This document shows, in pieces, positions 24,781-38,900 of a stretch of DNA of 64,000 nt (positions within the stretch are counted from its first letter, which is position 1; each line of letters begins with the position of its first letter). Made by a program: the position numbers and the translations under genes. The notes beneath the pieces were generated by a model. It was not told the origin of the DNA. It was given only the letters and a program-made list of their open reading frames with translations, and searched no databases. This DNA comes from Rhabdornis inornatus (Eukaryota > Chordata > Aves > Passeriformes > Rhabdornithidae). The stretch covers positions 258,069 through 322,068 of the forward strand of contig VWZS01000622.1 in the NCBI GenBank assembly GCA_013397075.1, given 5' to 3'.

Positions 24781-27471
24781 AAACAACAGAGAAGATACTG
24801 GCAGAGTAATAGATAACAGCCCTCACAGCCCTAAGATGGCTTTTTTTACAAGGAGAGTCAGCTTCCACTATTCTGCTAGCAGAAATCCCAATTAAACAAA
24901 CACTCTCAGTGATTCAAAATCCATATATTCTCCCATAGAAAAATACATCACAATCTATGTAAATATGCAACAAACCTTTCACACTCACTTTTGAAAATAT
25001 TGTTTGCATTTAAAAGATTTTTTTAAATCTTTTTCTATCAAAGAAAAAAAGAAAAATCAAAATGACTGCCCTACAGAGTTTCACACCCCCATCAATTCAA
25101 CTTTAAATTAAGGTCTTGTATACAAGAAAAAAACCCCAGCACTTGTGATCAGCACCAGCTTTCCACACTATGCCTTTCCTGACAACTATATTTAAAACTA
25201 CAGTATAGTGTTAAAATAGGCCGAGAATAAGTTGACTTACGGTTAACTAGTAAGTCTATATTAAAAAGTTCTAGCATTTTTTAAAATGGGAATTTAGAAC
25301 AGATCTTCAGTGATTTCTCCTGTTACAAGTGGTCGCAAATTTAGATATATGAAAGAAATTTATTAGTTGCCTGAATTTTTGGATAACTGAAGAAAAATCC
25401 ACCGACAGGTTATACTCTATTAATGTCTTCACATATATAGTCTTAGAACAGCATAGTTCAAATGGAGTGGACCTACACTTATCATCTAATGCACTTACAA
25501 TCTTCAAAAGAACCTTAAATACAAAAACAGAACCACCCGAAAGTCAACACACTGCCAAACAAGTAGCTGCTTCACCAGTGAACTGGAAACACTAGTTCAA
25601 TTTGGTTCATCCTTTGGCCAGTCCTATATGGCTTCCAAGAGTCCTGAACAGAATCAGAGGAGTGTCCAGAATAGCCTGCTCCTAAAATATAGTGGCTATG
25701 GACAACTTCCAACACATGCAGCTCCTAAATGCTGCTCTGGCCTGGGAGAAAAGTGGCTCTCTTTGCACACTAGTTCAACTCACAAGAATCCACTGCAATA
25801 TCCAGATTCTGATACTCATACAAAAAGTAGCAGACATTCCAAAATAAAAATTAACAAGTTGACAATCACAGTAATGCCTGTTCCCTTTTAAAGCAATTTG
25901 AAGCATTTTCATCACCATTAGTCTCCTGCAATATTTTAAGCCTGTAAGAGAAATCATCTGACTAATGAAAAACAGTTTCAATAATCAAAAGTACTTTTAT
26001 GTGGAAAAGCAAAAGCACATTCTGTCAGGAAGATACTTATTTTAAAAAAAACATATAATTAGGTAAACTGTTTTGGAACTGCACCCTGTGTTTTGGAAAC
26101 CATGGCCAAACTGATATGCCACCACCTTCCCTCACATGCTGATTAACTAAATTTATTTTTCATTTGTAAAAGTTTTTATTTGCTATTTCATGAATTTTCC
26201 AAAACTATAGTCAGAACTGACTTACATATTATTAATTCTTCATTACTGTAATTTTAATCTAAAATAAGGTTATTCTGGAGCAAACCAATTGAAACAAAAA
26301 CAGTTGTATCAGTTTTATTTCCTGGTTAATATACACAGACTTTATTTCAGCATGGCTCAGTTGAAATCACTTAGTAGATATTTGAAAACATCTAAATAAG
26401 TGCTATTGTCACAGGAAAAACTTACAAATATCTTTGACATGGGAAGATAGAATAACCACCATAGAAGTCTACATGAGAGAAATATTAGGGACATTTTCAT
26501 TTATAGTTTCTACGATGAAATGCCATGCCAAGTTTACTTTCTTGATTTCATTTTAAAATCAAAATACAACAAGGGAACAGCTAACCAGCAACAGAACTCA
26601 GGGAAAAAAAGGACTATATTTACTGATTAGTATTTCAGCTTGCTTCTCCTATAATTTTCCCTGGTCACTTCAGTAATATGAAGTATATTCTGCAAAATGA
26701 ATTAGGTTAAATTGCATTTCATAAATTTAGTAAGTTATTTGGATATTCTTGCAAGTATCTATTATAGCTGTGAATTGAACTATTCATGACATTGCTTATT
26801 ATTTACAGCAGGTAGATTCTACAGTATCATTTCTACCTAAGCAATGCATGGAAAAAAACACATTAAATAAAGTAAAACATTTTGAAAAACTGAAGAAACT
26901 GCACTTCCCAACAAAAAATATAACTAACATCTGCTGCAGAAATTGCTTGGCACTTGCACAGTTTTGTGAAGAATTTTTGTTGTAGATAAATATTTTTCTA
27001 CATTTCCTATTATGCACCACTCAACTCAGACATTTTCCTTAATTATACTCCAAGGAGTCCTTCCATATCCATTAAAGAAAGGCAATTTGTTGCCTAAAAG
27101 AATGCATACATATTTTTAAACTTCAACTGTGATTCGTCTGTCTTCTGACACACGAAAAAGTCAAGAAAATATCTATAATTAATGGACTTAGTTCTCAAAA
27201 AATGTCTAATAAAACTCCCAATCCTCAATGTATTACATTTGTTGTATACTTTAATATGTTAGTTTTATAGAAGCAATGGTCTTACAATTCACCATTTTAC
27301 TTCTATCCACATCTCAATAATAAGGACAATAGCACAGCAAAGCCTTTAGGAAAGCAAGAAATAACCATTTTAACATGGTAAAAATGACTGAATAAGGCTT
27401 CTACTTTGTATACACAGCAAACACGGATCATTATTTTTTTCAGGGACAGTATAACAACTTTGTGACATTTT

Positions 27472-27521
27472 CTGTCTCTCTCTTTTTTTCTTTTCCTTTT
27501 TTTTTTCCTTTTAATTTTGCT
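27472..27521 (+). repeat. T/C-rich pyrimidine tract
   Basis: A CTCTCT stretch followed by T-runs broken by single or double C. Simple low-complexity sequence; no associated splice acceptor or retroelement was identified. Confidence 0.8.
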
Positions 27522-27711
27522 TTTCACTACCCCTAATTAAAGAACTTCTAAATCACTGAGCTCTTGATACAGTGTGGGGTTTTCTTCCTGAAAATATGCA
27601 TGTACTGTGCACATTTAACAAAACTGTTGTATTCTGTACTTCATACACACATTAGCAATCAAGACTTACCTGCTATGATAATAAACTGTAAGACTTTTTT
27701 TAAAGCATGCA

Positions 27712-27720
27712 NNNNNNNNN
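27712..27720. other. Assembly gap (9 N) flanked by a 22-bp duplication
   Basis: The 22 bases before the gap (27690-27711, starting AAGACTTTTTTTAAAGC) are repeated exactly after it (27721-27742). The simplest reading is that two contig ends overlap and were not merged. Confidence 0.95.
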
Positions 27721-29636
27721 AAGACTTTTTTTAAAGCATGCAGTAGAAACCTATTGAAATTCTATTATAAGCATACAGAGATCTATTACCCTACTGAGAT
27801 TTCAAGCAACTGGTAATGAAGAATGGGGTGAAAATTAGGGTACTGCCAATAAAAGAAAAGAAATGCTAAATCTAAATACACAAAAAATTCAATTCAGGCC
27901 CAAAAGCCCATCCACATGGGCTCAGCTGCAAAATGAGAGAGTTAAAAGTGTAATTTGCTGTAAAGCAAACCAACTGGCATTGCATTCATTATTAATATGA
28001 AATTGGACAAAGAACATTTCTTAAATTTTATTTGCTATCAAAAACTTCACTTAATATTGAACCAAATTTGGCCACTTTAAAAATTAAAAATATAGTAAAA
28101 TAATAAATACTTAAATCATGTAAGAAACAGCCCTTCTGTTGACAAAAAATGTGATCTGTATTGCTCTATGAAAAAGTTAAAGCCAGGACATATAGACTAT
28201 ATTTGGATGATAAAATCAAATCAGTTTTGTTCTCAGGATATTGTCATTTTTTAAGTGGGAGATTTAGGACTGCATGCTTTGCTTTTATGCTGTATAATAA
28301 ACTGGGCCAAATTATTAAACCTACATATCAAAATCCATATTACATTTCCTTTAAATATTCAGTACGTCTTTCTATGTCTGTTTTTTATATGAACAAGATC
28401 TAGAACTTGTAGGTTCTATCCCTGCATAATTTTTGTTTATTCTTTTATGTAACTTGATATATTAAATCCAAATTCCTTTTTTTTTTCCTTTTTCGTAAGA
28501 ATTAATTCTCAACGAAAAGGACCAAAAATTTTAAAAATACTTCATAGTGTAGCTTACATAGCTGTCACAATCTCTTCTTAAAAACACTGCTATACTCCAA
28601 TCGCATTTACACTACTTCCTAACATATAATAAGCTTAATTTCTTTTTACTCAGAAAGGAGACACAAGTAGCAATAAAGAAGTAAAGGCTGTATGCTCAAC
28701 TATTCTGTACTAAGAGCAGCTACTCTACAGATTCGTTCTGAGGTGAAAGTCTAAAACTTCGTATTTCAGAAAAAGAAAATATAAGAAAGAATCTGTTTAA
28801 ATACAAAGCAGCAATACAGGAAGATGCTGGAACAGTTTTCACTCTGCTGCACTCACAGAACAAACTGATTTCATACATAATCTTTAAAAGGAGGAGTCCT
28901 TTAAATGACATTTATGAACAGAATGACACAACCAGATTTTAACTTCTGCCTACAATTTCAGAAGTCATTTTCAGCATTTCCTCAAATGTATCTGACATGA
29001 TAGGAATGTAGACAAGACGAATTTCTCAGAAACTGAAGAGCAAAAGGTACACTGAATAGAACAATTACATGATTTACTGTGTGATAGCTAGAAATTAGAC
29101 AAAACATTACTCCTTGGAACAGGAAGATCAGAAACAATTAAGGACTTCAGAACAGGAATTGCAACTCTGACTTCACATCAGTACACAGCAGCTCAGAAAA
29201 AGCTTTTATATAAAAATGACAATGTATGGCCGTAACATATTGCTTTCAGCAGTTGAAAAGAATGGAGTAACGGAACAGTGCAAAATTAAAACTAATAGCA
29301 AATAAAAACCCAAGCCAAACAAAAAAATCACTGTCCCAGCAGCTTTTCATAAGAGTAGTTTTAAAAACATCTTTTCTCCCTTAAGCAAAATATGGTGAAA
29401 GCAGAAGATCTGTTTGTATCCAAGTATTATTTGTCTGTTTTCCAGAACAACTAAGCCTGTATAGAGTGCAGTGGACTAAGTTTCTAGGGACTGGGACTGT
29501 TCCTGGTCTGCATACTTACAGTAAAGAAAGAACTGAGGCCAGTCCTTAACCAGGATGTCAGGGTAATAAGTGATAGTGGATAAGTGGTGTGCAGAAAGTA
29601 AACACAAACAGGCAAGAAGCTGCCACATTAACATAC

Positions 29637-29845
29637 CTCTTGTACTGAGCGAGCTGCTGGCTTGTCTTGGTGATTGGCCAGTATTAAAAACGGCAAAGTA
29701 CATAACTGTGGGTGCTGGAGAGCAGAATGCAGCTCATTCCTAGCAGTTTCTAGATCATCTTCAGAGGAGGCGCTGTCTAGTACAAATATTACCCCTTGGG
29801 ATCCTTGGTAGTAACGACTCCAGTATTTCCTGATATTGTCAGCTC
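29637..29845 (-). CDS. ARL15: ARL15 coding exon 4 (switch II to NHQD motif)
   Basis: A 209-nt internal exon. Its first two bases complete the glycine codon from exon 3, followed by 69 codons from ADNIRKYWSRYYQG to KPAARSVQE. The donor GTATGT from 29636 down follows a complete GAG codon (phase 0). The acceptor AG is at 29847-29846, behind a weak pyrimidine stretch. Visible motifs are the switch II region with alanine at the position of the ARF catalytic glutamine (human A86), the QGVIFVLDSA strand typical of ARF-like proteins, and NHQD (human numbering 142-145), the G4 guanine-specificity motif written NKQD in ARFs. The arginine at exon position 10 corresponds to human R95, reported to matter for CNNM binding. 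The G5 motif and the C-terminal helix belong to the next exon, not found in this window. The frame reads two residues past the donor before a stop, which is intron. Confidence 0.97.
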
Positions 29846-30010
29846 CTTTCAAGACAATAATGAGAACTAATTAAAACAAGAATAGTTTAACAAATGTAAT
29901 ACTTGTAAATGAAAATAAACCCTCTACTTAGAATTAACCACATTTTTTCTCTTAACCATCAGTAAAAGAATAAAAAGGAAAAAAAAAAGAGCAATTAAAA
30001 AAACCAACAT

Positions 30011-30022
30011 ACACACACACAC
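30011..30022 (+). repeat. AC dinucleotide repeat, six units
   Basis: Short AC microsatellite about 165 bp upstream (in ARL15 direction) of exon 4. It is too short to be clearly functional. Confidence 0.85.
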
Positions 30023-33000
30023 CAATGTCAAATCAACATTGCTTAAATAAGGAAGGAAGCTCACTCAATGCAGCTTTCTTCCATTAAAGCTTCTGCTCTG
30101 TTAACGAGTACTGGCAGAACTACCATGCTTACAGTACCACACAGCCTAATCCTTTACCTTCTCACTGGAATATCTTGGCACTAATACCTAAATCTTTACC
30201 CATCCTTTTTCACTTTGCCCTGCAGCTCCTTGTCATAACTTGCAGCTTCTGTCATGGCAGTTGCTCATTTCTGATGAGGCTTTCTAGTTCATCTCAAAAC
30301 CATCAGGCTACCACTTCATAATTGGGAAAAAAAGTGTCAGGAAAGCCTATTAAAGTAATTAGATACTTAATGAGGAGAATGATGATACAATAGTGAGCTG
30401 AACAGTGAATGAGGAGCTATGGTTACAACATGCAAAGGCATTCAGTTCAACTACTTTTGCTCTGTCAACCACACTAAGAATTCTGGAAGAGCCCAACAGC
30501 AGATACATGAGTGACTGTATAGGCTTATATGCCACAGTAATTTTTAGGACACAGTTCAGCAACACTCAGCCATCTCAACAGAAGCCAAGCACTAAGGTTA
30601 TCAACAGAAAGCTTTTGTCTCCCCTGGAGAGCAGCATATGTTGCAGCAATGAGGTAGGAAAAAAAAAATTGTATTTGACAGCTGTCAAACTATCTAAACT
30701 ATGATTTGGATATGGGCTATTCATTCTGTGTCTGGATCTGGCACTACACTCATGGGGACAAACACTAAACAGTGAACAGCAGCAGCAATAGTCTAGTACA
30801 AAACTTGACATGTCTGCCAGACAGTGACTTGCAGAAATGTGCAGAAGGTGCTTTTACAGACACTTGTCTTATTTTGAGACAGGGAAAAGTGAACTTCCAT
30901 ATATATACAAGAACCAAGAGCTGAAAATAATAAAATTCCACTTTTCAGTCAAACAAAATGACACAAAATTTCTGAGCAACATAATGTGATTTCAATGCAG
31001 TATAATGGCCATAATATTGATGCAACACTTAAAATATTAACTTAATTTACACATTGTGCAACAAAAAAACACTAAACAGAAGTGAAGGAAGAAATATACA
31101 TTTTGCCCCATCAAATTTAGGTATGCAACTCAAGAGTATTCAAATCTCATCTAATGGAGTTACTCTTGTCTTTTTACTAGTCACACTGGAACCCTGAACA
31201 CTTTTTTTCCCTGCATCTTCACCCAGCATAAGCTATCAACACATAAACACACACACTTTTTCCTACAGAGAATACTGATGTCATACCTAATAATTTTTTT
31301 CTGCAAGAGACCTACAGAGTTGACTACTTAAAGGCAAATGGTCATGGGACTTGTTTAATCTCTCTGTTAATTTAACCAGACTCAAAATAATAATGCACAA
31401 ACAGGATGGATGTTTTATTTATTTTATCATCAAGATCTGAAGACTAATATTATATATACAGGAGAGGGACTGCATTGAAAGCTAATTCTATGTTTCTGTA
31501 GCACATGAATATCTGTCAACTGTACTCGTAAAGAATTTTATAGCATCTGTTAGATGCCCCAGTCTTTCCGAACAGCTGTCTACTTCAGAACCAAGTAGAG
31601 AGAGCAAGCTGCCAGGACACTATTTACATAGCCACACACAGCAGTGTTGCAGGCATCTGAAGTATCACATTACTTTAAAAACTAGTAGAGAATCATTTTC
31701 TATGAACTTAAACACCAAGACCACAATCAGTTCTTTGAAGGCATTTTTTTTCCTAGCAACGTAACATCCGTCTTATTTGCTCTAAGCATCAGTCACCTAC
31801 TTTTCAATCGCATTCCACTGCTAGAATCTGAGTCTTATCTTTGTAACCATACTCACTCTAAAAAGAAAAACTGTGGTCAACTGCAGAGCATTTGACCTCT
31901 TGTATGCAGGCACTTGGAAAAAAGCAGCTCATGGATCCCTACATGGGACATTGAAGCCAGAAAAGGAGTATGCTGATTTCCTGACCGTATGGTCCTGTCA
32001 TTTTGGTTCACGTTCTTTAGCAGCTCAACTTTGTCCCTCCGTGTGAGCTGTACCAAAAGGACCACCACCAAAATATAGCAGTCCTTTTCTCTCCAGCCCT
32101 GGTCAGTCACCATGGCATAGTCATAAGAATCAACTTACAACATCTCATGAAATTTGGTATTTTCTTTGGGATCTTGCATTACTCTAATGACATGCCCTGA
32201 AATTGCTTACACTTCAATTCTGAGGAAATCACCTGAGGTTTAAGAATAAAAATAATTTGCACTAAGCAGACAAGAAAAAAGACTGATAAAACATATAACT
32301 TAGGGTGCCATTTCAAACCATTTTTCTGGCAATGAACTTGAAAAATAATTCTTGGCATCAATAAGCTATCAGCAGCTGGAAGTCACAATTTCTACAAGAC
32401 GAATAACCTGATATTCTTTTGCCTTAACTCTTCATATCAAGGGAACAGAATCTGCTCTCAGCTTCTTTCCTCAGAGAAGTGGAGTGGAGTTATCCTGGGC
32501 AGGAAACACTTCTCTACAAATAGTGTTTCAGCCATTCACACTTTGTGGCATTACAAACACAGCCTTAGAAAGCAAGCAGTTGTTTCTAGGTGCAGTTCAA
32601 CAAAATTATCTTATTAATTAATTTTTTCATCTATTTCAAAGGTTTCAAAGACAGGAAGATTCGAAGTCTGAGTTCTTTGGAAATCCAGAATATAATGTGT
32701 ATCCATTAGACATCAGGAGACTGATGTGATAAAAGCAGGAATTTAACTTAACTGGTACCCAAAACATCCCATCAAACAATAGCAACAAACCGAATAAGCA
32801 CTTAGGTTTGTCAGCCTGCTATCATGTGTTTCTCTAACAGCTTTGAACCATATGCCTGTTTCTCCAAACAATTATCTGCCTAAACTAAGATTTAAAATAA
32901 AAAAAAGGATAAAAAAATCTCTAAAACATCAGAAAAACATAATCCATATTAGACCTAAGGAACATGCTATGTGGCAGGTTCACTAAAATGTGACATTCAG

Positions 33001-35901
33001 GGCAGCAGCTTCCTCAAACACAAGCAAGAGCCACTACTTATGGCTAAGTATATGATTTGTTTCCCGCAGCAATGAAGGAACTTACTGGAGTGGGTTGAGT
33101 CCTGTGATGTGACTAAAACATGCGATTTACAAATAAACTAGAGGAAAAAACCCCACCAAATCCAAACTACAACACAATCACACAACTTATTCTAAAAGAA
33201 AAAATACTATTCAATCAAATAGTAGGCTTGAATTACTTTATAACAGGAAAAAACAAACCTCTCCTTACAGAAAAATTAGAGGATTCTGCAATTAAAAACC
33301 CCAACCATTTAGCATTACTACAGGACAGGTTTACTTAACTAACTGTAATTTTAAAGACCTTTATTTTAATATTTTTAAATGTCATATAAGTATTTTTTTC
33401 TTTATCATCAGTCAAAGGAATAGTGTGCCCATATTAACACTGCTAATTATTTTTATCAGTTCTAACAGTACCCCTTGGGAGCTGGGAGGACAATTTTGAG
33501 TTATGCACAGTTTAACATGCACCTGAACCAGTACACACAAGTACACACTCCTTTAAATATTATGCAGAACACAGAGCTGCAAATCTTCCTTTCATGAATA
33601 CTTCTATTTACATCTCTATTCACAGCGGTGGTTTAAGGCTACCTTCAATTCCCTCCTTTTCAGTACTTTCAGGAGAAACAGAACATAGCATTACAGAAAA
33701 AAATCACTGAAAGAAATTTACATGTGTCAAATTTTTTATTTGTTAGACTTGCAGCAACTCCCCATTGAGAGCACAATGAATGTCACAGAGCGCTGGCTTC
33801 AACACCGTCCAGTCTGCAAATGAAAGCTCTTGTAAACCTCAAAATACATCACAGATCTAGAGAAGTTATAGTCTTAAATAAAGGGAAAAACATTTCTTTT
33901 TCCTTTCCATCAAAAACAGTTAACTTGAGGACACGAAAGAATGCAGGCTGCAAACAGATTTTCTATCACTTCAAATATATCACCCACTGAACTACACACT
34001 CTGAAGGTCTTATAGTTAATTACAATATTACATAAATCATTCCTCTACTGATATTAAACAGAACATTTCTAATAAGCATAAAGGTGAAAAAATGCTAAGG
34101 ACTCTGCCACAAAATCTTTTTGTTTGCATCACCGGCCCGTGGGTGGGGGAGAAAGGAAGAAGGGACCATTCTTATCCATTCTTGCAAAATTTGTGAATAT
34201 ACCCTAGTTTCTCACCCCAACAAAACCTTTGGAAATAAATGTTTCTAAATGTTTCTATGCAGGGTTTAAACCTTCATTTCAAATCATATCCTCACTAGTA
34301 AAACTGATGTATTCTCCTGAGTAGTCAAGATGCCTGAAACCTTAGAAATCTTAACATGTTCAAGAGATGTGGCTGCTCCTTATCTATCTTGGGCAGGTTT
34401 CTCAGTATTCCACCCTTGAATAAATCCCATATACAGTTTTTGTTGGTGGTGGTTTTTGGGTTTTTTGTATGTGTTAGCTCCCTTTTATTACAAACAAATT
34501 TATAAATCCTGTACAAGATAACCTGCTATGAATGTGCATGGAATTTGTCCCATCTGACAGAGACATCCACACAGATATACAAACATTTTCATGAATGTAA
34601 TGTCAGTTATCATTCTATGGCTACTTTGTATGGCTACTGTGACAACACAGACGCTAAATTAAAACCTTCTCCATTTTCAAAAGTCCTATGATTTCTGCTT
34701 CCTAGGGTCTAAGACTAAGTGATCACAGCCTACTTTCTCTAGGTTTTCAGGCAGTGCGCTCCTGCAGTGCACAAAACACGGCAGCAAGAATTTGGCACTT
34801 TTTCCCCAGAAAAAGAAATATTCTGAGATTGCCAAATCAGCTATATTCACTGCAGCAATTCAAATACAGTATGAAAAACAGCTTAGAAGGAGAAAAAAAG
34901 ACAAAAATGTTGAGGAAAAAATTTTCTGTCTTTGTATTCAAAACATACAAAATCAGAAATGCATATAAGTTTATGGTACTTTATTTTTCTTATCAAACCA
35001 AAATTTATGGAAACCATCACTGTCATCTCTTGTCTGCCTTCCAGGCCTTTTCCAGTGAGACTAATCTGGAAGTCAAGCCTTCAATATTTTCCTTATTAGC
35101 TTACTTAAGTGCTGTTTCCAATTTTGAATGTCCACCTTACTCTGATATTTAAATCTGTTGGAACAACATTCAGGTTTCAAGCACTTGGAAGCTTCAAAAA
35201 CATTATATTTGCCTGCAGAAAGTCAGTTTGATCCACCTGGGTGTGTGTATTATACCACCATGTTAAAATAAAACTTGCAATTTGAAACAAATATCTCCTG
35301 TTCTACTCAAGAACATAAAATTCATTATAAAGCTCATTTTAAAAAAATAAAATTAATTTAAAATAAAGAGAAGGATCTGTGTGCCCTGAAATATGCTTTA
35401 ATATCTATTTAAGCCCAATATCTAAAGATTTAATAGTTTGCTGCAGGTCTTCTTCTTTTTTTTAATGAGTTTTGGGTTGTTTGTTTTTTAAATTCACAAA
35501 CACACAGTATGCCCTCTAGGGCTAGCAAAGACTGGTTGGCAACAGGATAATCTGCATCTGTGTCAATCTCCCACATCTGCTAGAGGAGTCTGAGACAGTC
35601 AGGGTCTCAGAAGCAGTGGCACAACTCCACAGTAAGACTGCTGCCAGCACCCAGCAACATTCAAAAGTACCCTCCCCTGAGCTGCATTCACAGCTTTGAT
35701 AACAGCGCAGCTAACCTCAATAACCTAAATAAAGTTCAAAACACATCTTTCTCTATGGCACTTCAAACTACTAGGCATACAAAAGAAGCAGCAAGTCTAC
35801 CACGGCTGTGTATTTCTGTGTATTTCTGTTTAGCCTTTTTGCTAATTTGCCGACAGAAGTTTAAAACTTTACCTGCTTAGAATCAAAGATAGAACTTTTT
35901 T

Positions 35902-35919
35902 GGGGGGGGTAGGGGGGGG
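35902..35919 (+). repeat. Paired G8 runs, potential G-quadruplex
   Basis: Two runs of eight G separated by TA. Each run can supply two GGG tracts, so the plus strand meets the usual four-tract pattern. In ARL15-sense RNA the complement is C-rich, so any quadruplex would be in DNA or in an antisense transcript. A separate G9 run at 48975-48983 stands alone. Confidence 0.6.
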
Positions 35920-38900
35920 AAAATGGTCCTAAAATATTTGTATTATTTCTGATGCTTAACTGAGCTGCTAGATTCTATCCTTTGATTCTGCCTGAAGAAA
36001 ATGGCATTGCAAGCCCAACAGGAGACAGACTTTTAAACAAACCAAATGTTCCATTTTTCTCGCCACAAAATATCTCAAAAACAACAACAACCAGTCCCCA
36101 CCCACAAAGAGCTTAACTAGGAAATTCTGCATTTTGCTTATGCTATTTACACAGCTGTGATAGGCATTGCTTCCACAGTTCCTACTCACAGTGAGACAAA
36201 CTTCAGGTTGTCTTTTCACACTGCAAATACCTAATTGTAGCAAAAGCACAGTGTTTCCAAGGAACAGTGGTAAAATCACTATGGTGAATTAGAGCTTCCT
36301 TAGACTCACATTGAGACATCCATAAGCAGGTGTAAATTGTCTTTCTTGTCTATGAAATGAGGAAACTATGTGACAGAGCCTGGGATTGGGCACCATTCGA
36401 ACAGCAGGCTGAGCATGATTGATAGCAAACATATCTAACTTTAATGCTTTTGGAAATCCATGCTACAACTAACAGCATGGACAGCTCAACAGGGTCATCT
36501 AAAAATTTCATCTGCTAAGACATTCTGTAAACTGTTTGATGCAGTATGTCACAGATGGCATTGCATGTACTCCACAACCAGATTTTGTAGAGGTGTCAAG
36601 TGCCTTTTAGCCAAATACAGTATGGAGATTTTATTGCTTTGTGTTAGCTCAACCCTGTGTAGATGACTTAGTCTGGCATTTACTTGCGGGATCAGTTTTC
36701 TGATGACTAACTTGATGAAATGTTAGCTGCTCTATGTTGCTAGAAGGATGTTCAGTACTCTACCTCCACAGAGCAAAAGAAGAGAGAAATTTCCAAAAAA
36801 TATTTAAATTTAAAATTCTAATTGATAGAGCAACATTCTTTTCTCCCACATCCACCATTTTTTTCACCAGGCAGATACTACCTGACAATTGTTGCTGTCT
36901 TCTCCAGAATCTCATATTTTCCATTCATCTTGGACTGCACAACAGTGTGGCTTCTCCTCCTACTCTCTTTCCTGCTGCTCTTTACTTCCAAATTAAGGCA
37001 AAACACACACGCTTTGTTTAACCAAACCTACTTAAAGCTATTTGTTCTCAAGCTGTCACCTAGACAATTAATTTAGCTGGCCTAAGAACGTGAATTTATG
37101 ACTTTGGTAATCAAGCTTAAGAAGTAACAGCAGTGGAGAGGCAAGTTCTCATCTCTTCCTGGGCATGCTCAACCAACCGGACACAAGAGCATTCCTGATA
37201 TTAAGCACTCAACTCTTGCTAAATATTTAACATACTTTTGTCTTAAATGAATTTTCTAGTATGACTACACAACATGTACTCTCTGTGTTTGAGAAAATGG
37301 CTTGAGGGTGTATCACAAAACCTACTACAAACATAAAAAAATATAATAAATAAAAGGTGTTAAATAATTATTAAACCCTATATCATGCTGTTAGTATTTT
37401 TAAACTCTGTAAGAAGAAGAGCTGTTCACATCCAGAATAATTCTTTTAAATTTGACTTGGCTCATTATTTGGCATCTCACTTGTAGTTTCTAAGTTTTCT
37501 GCTTTTACAAGACATGAAATTTAACTATTAAATAACTTATTCTAAAAATACAACTGGAAATTCTTAGTTGTCTACCAGAATGGACCTTAAATCTTGATAC
37601 AGGCCTGAATAAATATCTAAACCACAACTTTATATGCTGTTTTGACAGCATTACAACAGCAAATGACTAAAAAAACCAGAGAATAAATGGTGCTTTCAGC
37701 CACTGTGTCTGCAGGTTGGAATTTGTTAGAATCAAAGAAAAAGCTTCCTATTGCCTTTACATCTCCATTATCTATCTTGTGAACCAACCTCAGCATTCAG
37801 CATCCCAAACTTTTCTCAGAAAAAGAGTATAAGAATCTTCTGAACAACATTATCATCCTCCTTATTTTTACAGTCTTCTCCCACTCTTCTCTATGTTCAT
37901 CATATACAATGTCATCCTTAGTTTCCACAAAAATTTACTGCACCATAAGAGGAAATCCTCACAACTGTAGTTTCTTTCCATACCATTATCAGCATCAGCT
38001 GAGATGCATAATAAAAAGACACATATTTCCAATTGTCCTGGTAATAGTACATTCTGGAAGAATGTGGACTAGGGCATGGCACATCTTCATGATAATTTAA
38101 ATTATACCCTCTATTTTATGGACCAAATTTTTGGGTGGAAATGGTAATTTTTTAGCTTCTTGGGGATAAGGAAGGGATTATTGGTACAGCAAAATAGCAA
38201 CTAAGAGAACAGGCAGTTCATCTTGGTCAGCAAATAAAGTTAGACTTTCTTTTCAAGTAATTTAAGGAAGACTAATGTTAGATTTGAAAGTTCTCTATAT
38301 ACTCTTACTTTTTCAGGATCAAATTTAAGGTTTTTAAACAAAACATTTACTATTTTTCAAATTGGATGAACCCTTTATTTTCTGTTAGGACTGGAAATTC
38401 CTGTCTTAGGAAACAAAAACAATTAAAAAACAAAGAAACAAACAAGCAGAAATTGGGTTCTATTTTTAATATTCTAGAATCATGTACTTCAAAGAAAAAC
38501 TTCTGCAAAGAGAGCACAAGAAATTTCGCTCCCTGTCCCTAAATGTTAAAGGAGGATGACGAGAAAATCAGTCCTTGAACAGATTAAAGAAGAGAGACCA
38601 TGTTCTATATATTTTGCATGAAAATTTGCAATCCCTGTAGAAATGAAGAAATAAAACCCGGCTTCATTATCAGCTTCGGAGACAACCAGCACAGTAAAAA
38701 CTAGCACCATCTTTGACCTCAAGGAAAAATACTACTTCAATGGAACAGAAAGGATACTACACAGTCAGCATCTGTTTCACATAAATGCTTGGCTGCTGAA
38801 TATAAGAACCTTAAGCAGTATAACTTCTGCTGTGTTCTAAATACTTGCTGTTAATATGTTACTGTATGATGACATATGAAGATTTCTGTTACCTAAACCT

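Larger units (their letters stand above)
1..29636 (-). other. ARL15: ARL15 intron 4, 5' portion
   Basis: Sequence downstream of exon 4. I looked on the minus strand for the expected last exon (a peptide beginning IKKYFELEP) and did not find it, so the intron probably continues left of base 1. Contents: CR1 fragments at 747-936 and 11704-11826, a 40-bp near-perfect inverted repeat at 1803-1888, a DR3 receptor-type repeat at 24009-24023, a purine tract at 18691-18770, a local duplication at 24713-24780 and a 9-base gap at 27712-27720. No additional gene is supported; short open frames are scattered and unrelated to one another. Confidence 0.8.

Noticed and set aside
1..29636. Last ARL15 coding exon (IKKYFELEP to the stop)
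   Set aside because: Looked for by eye on the minus strand and not found, so it is assumed to lie outside the window.
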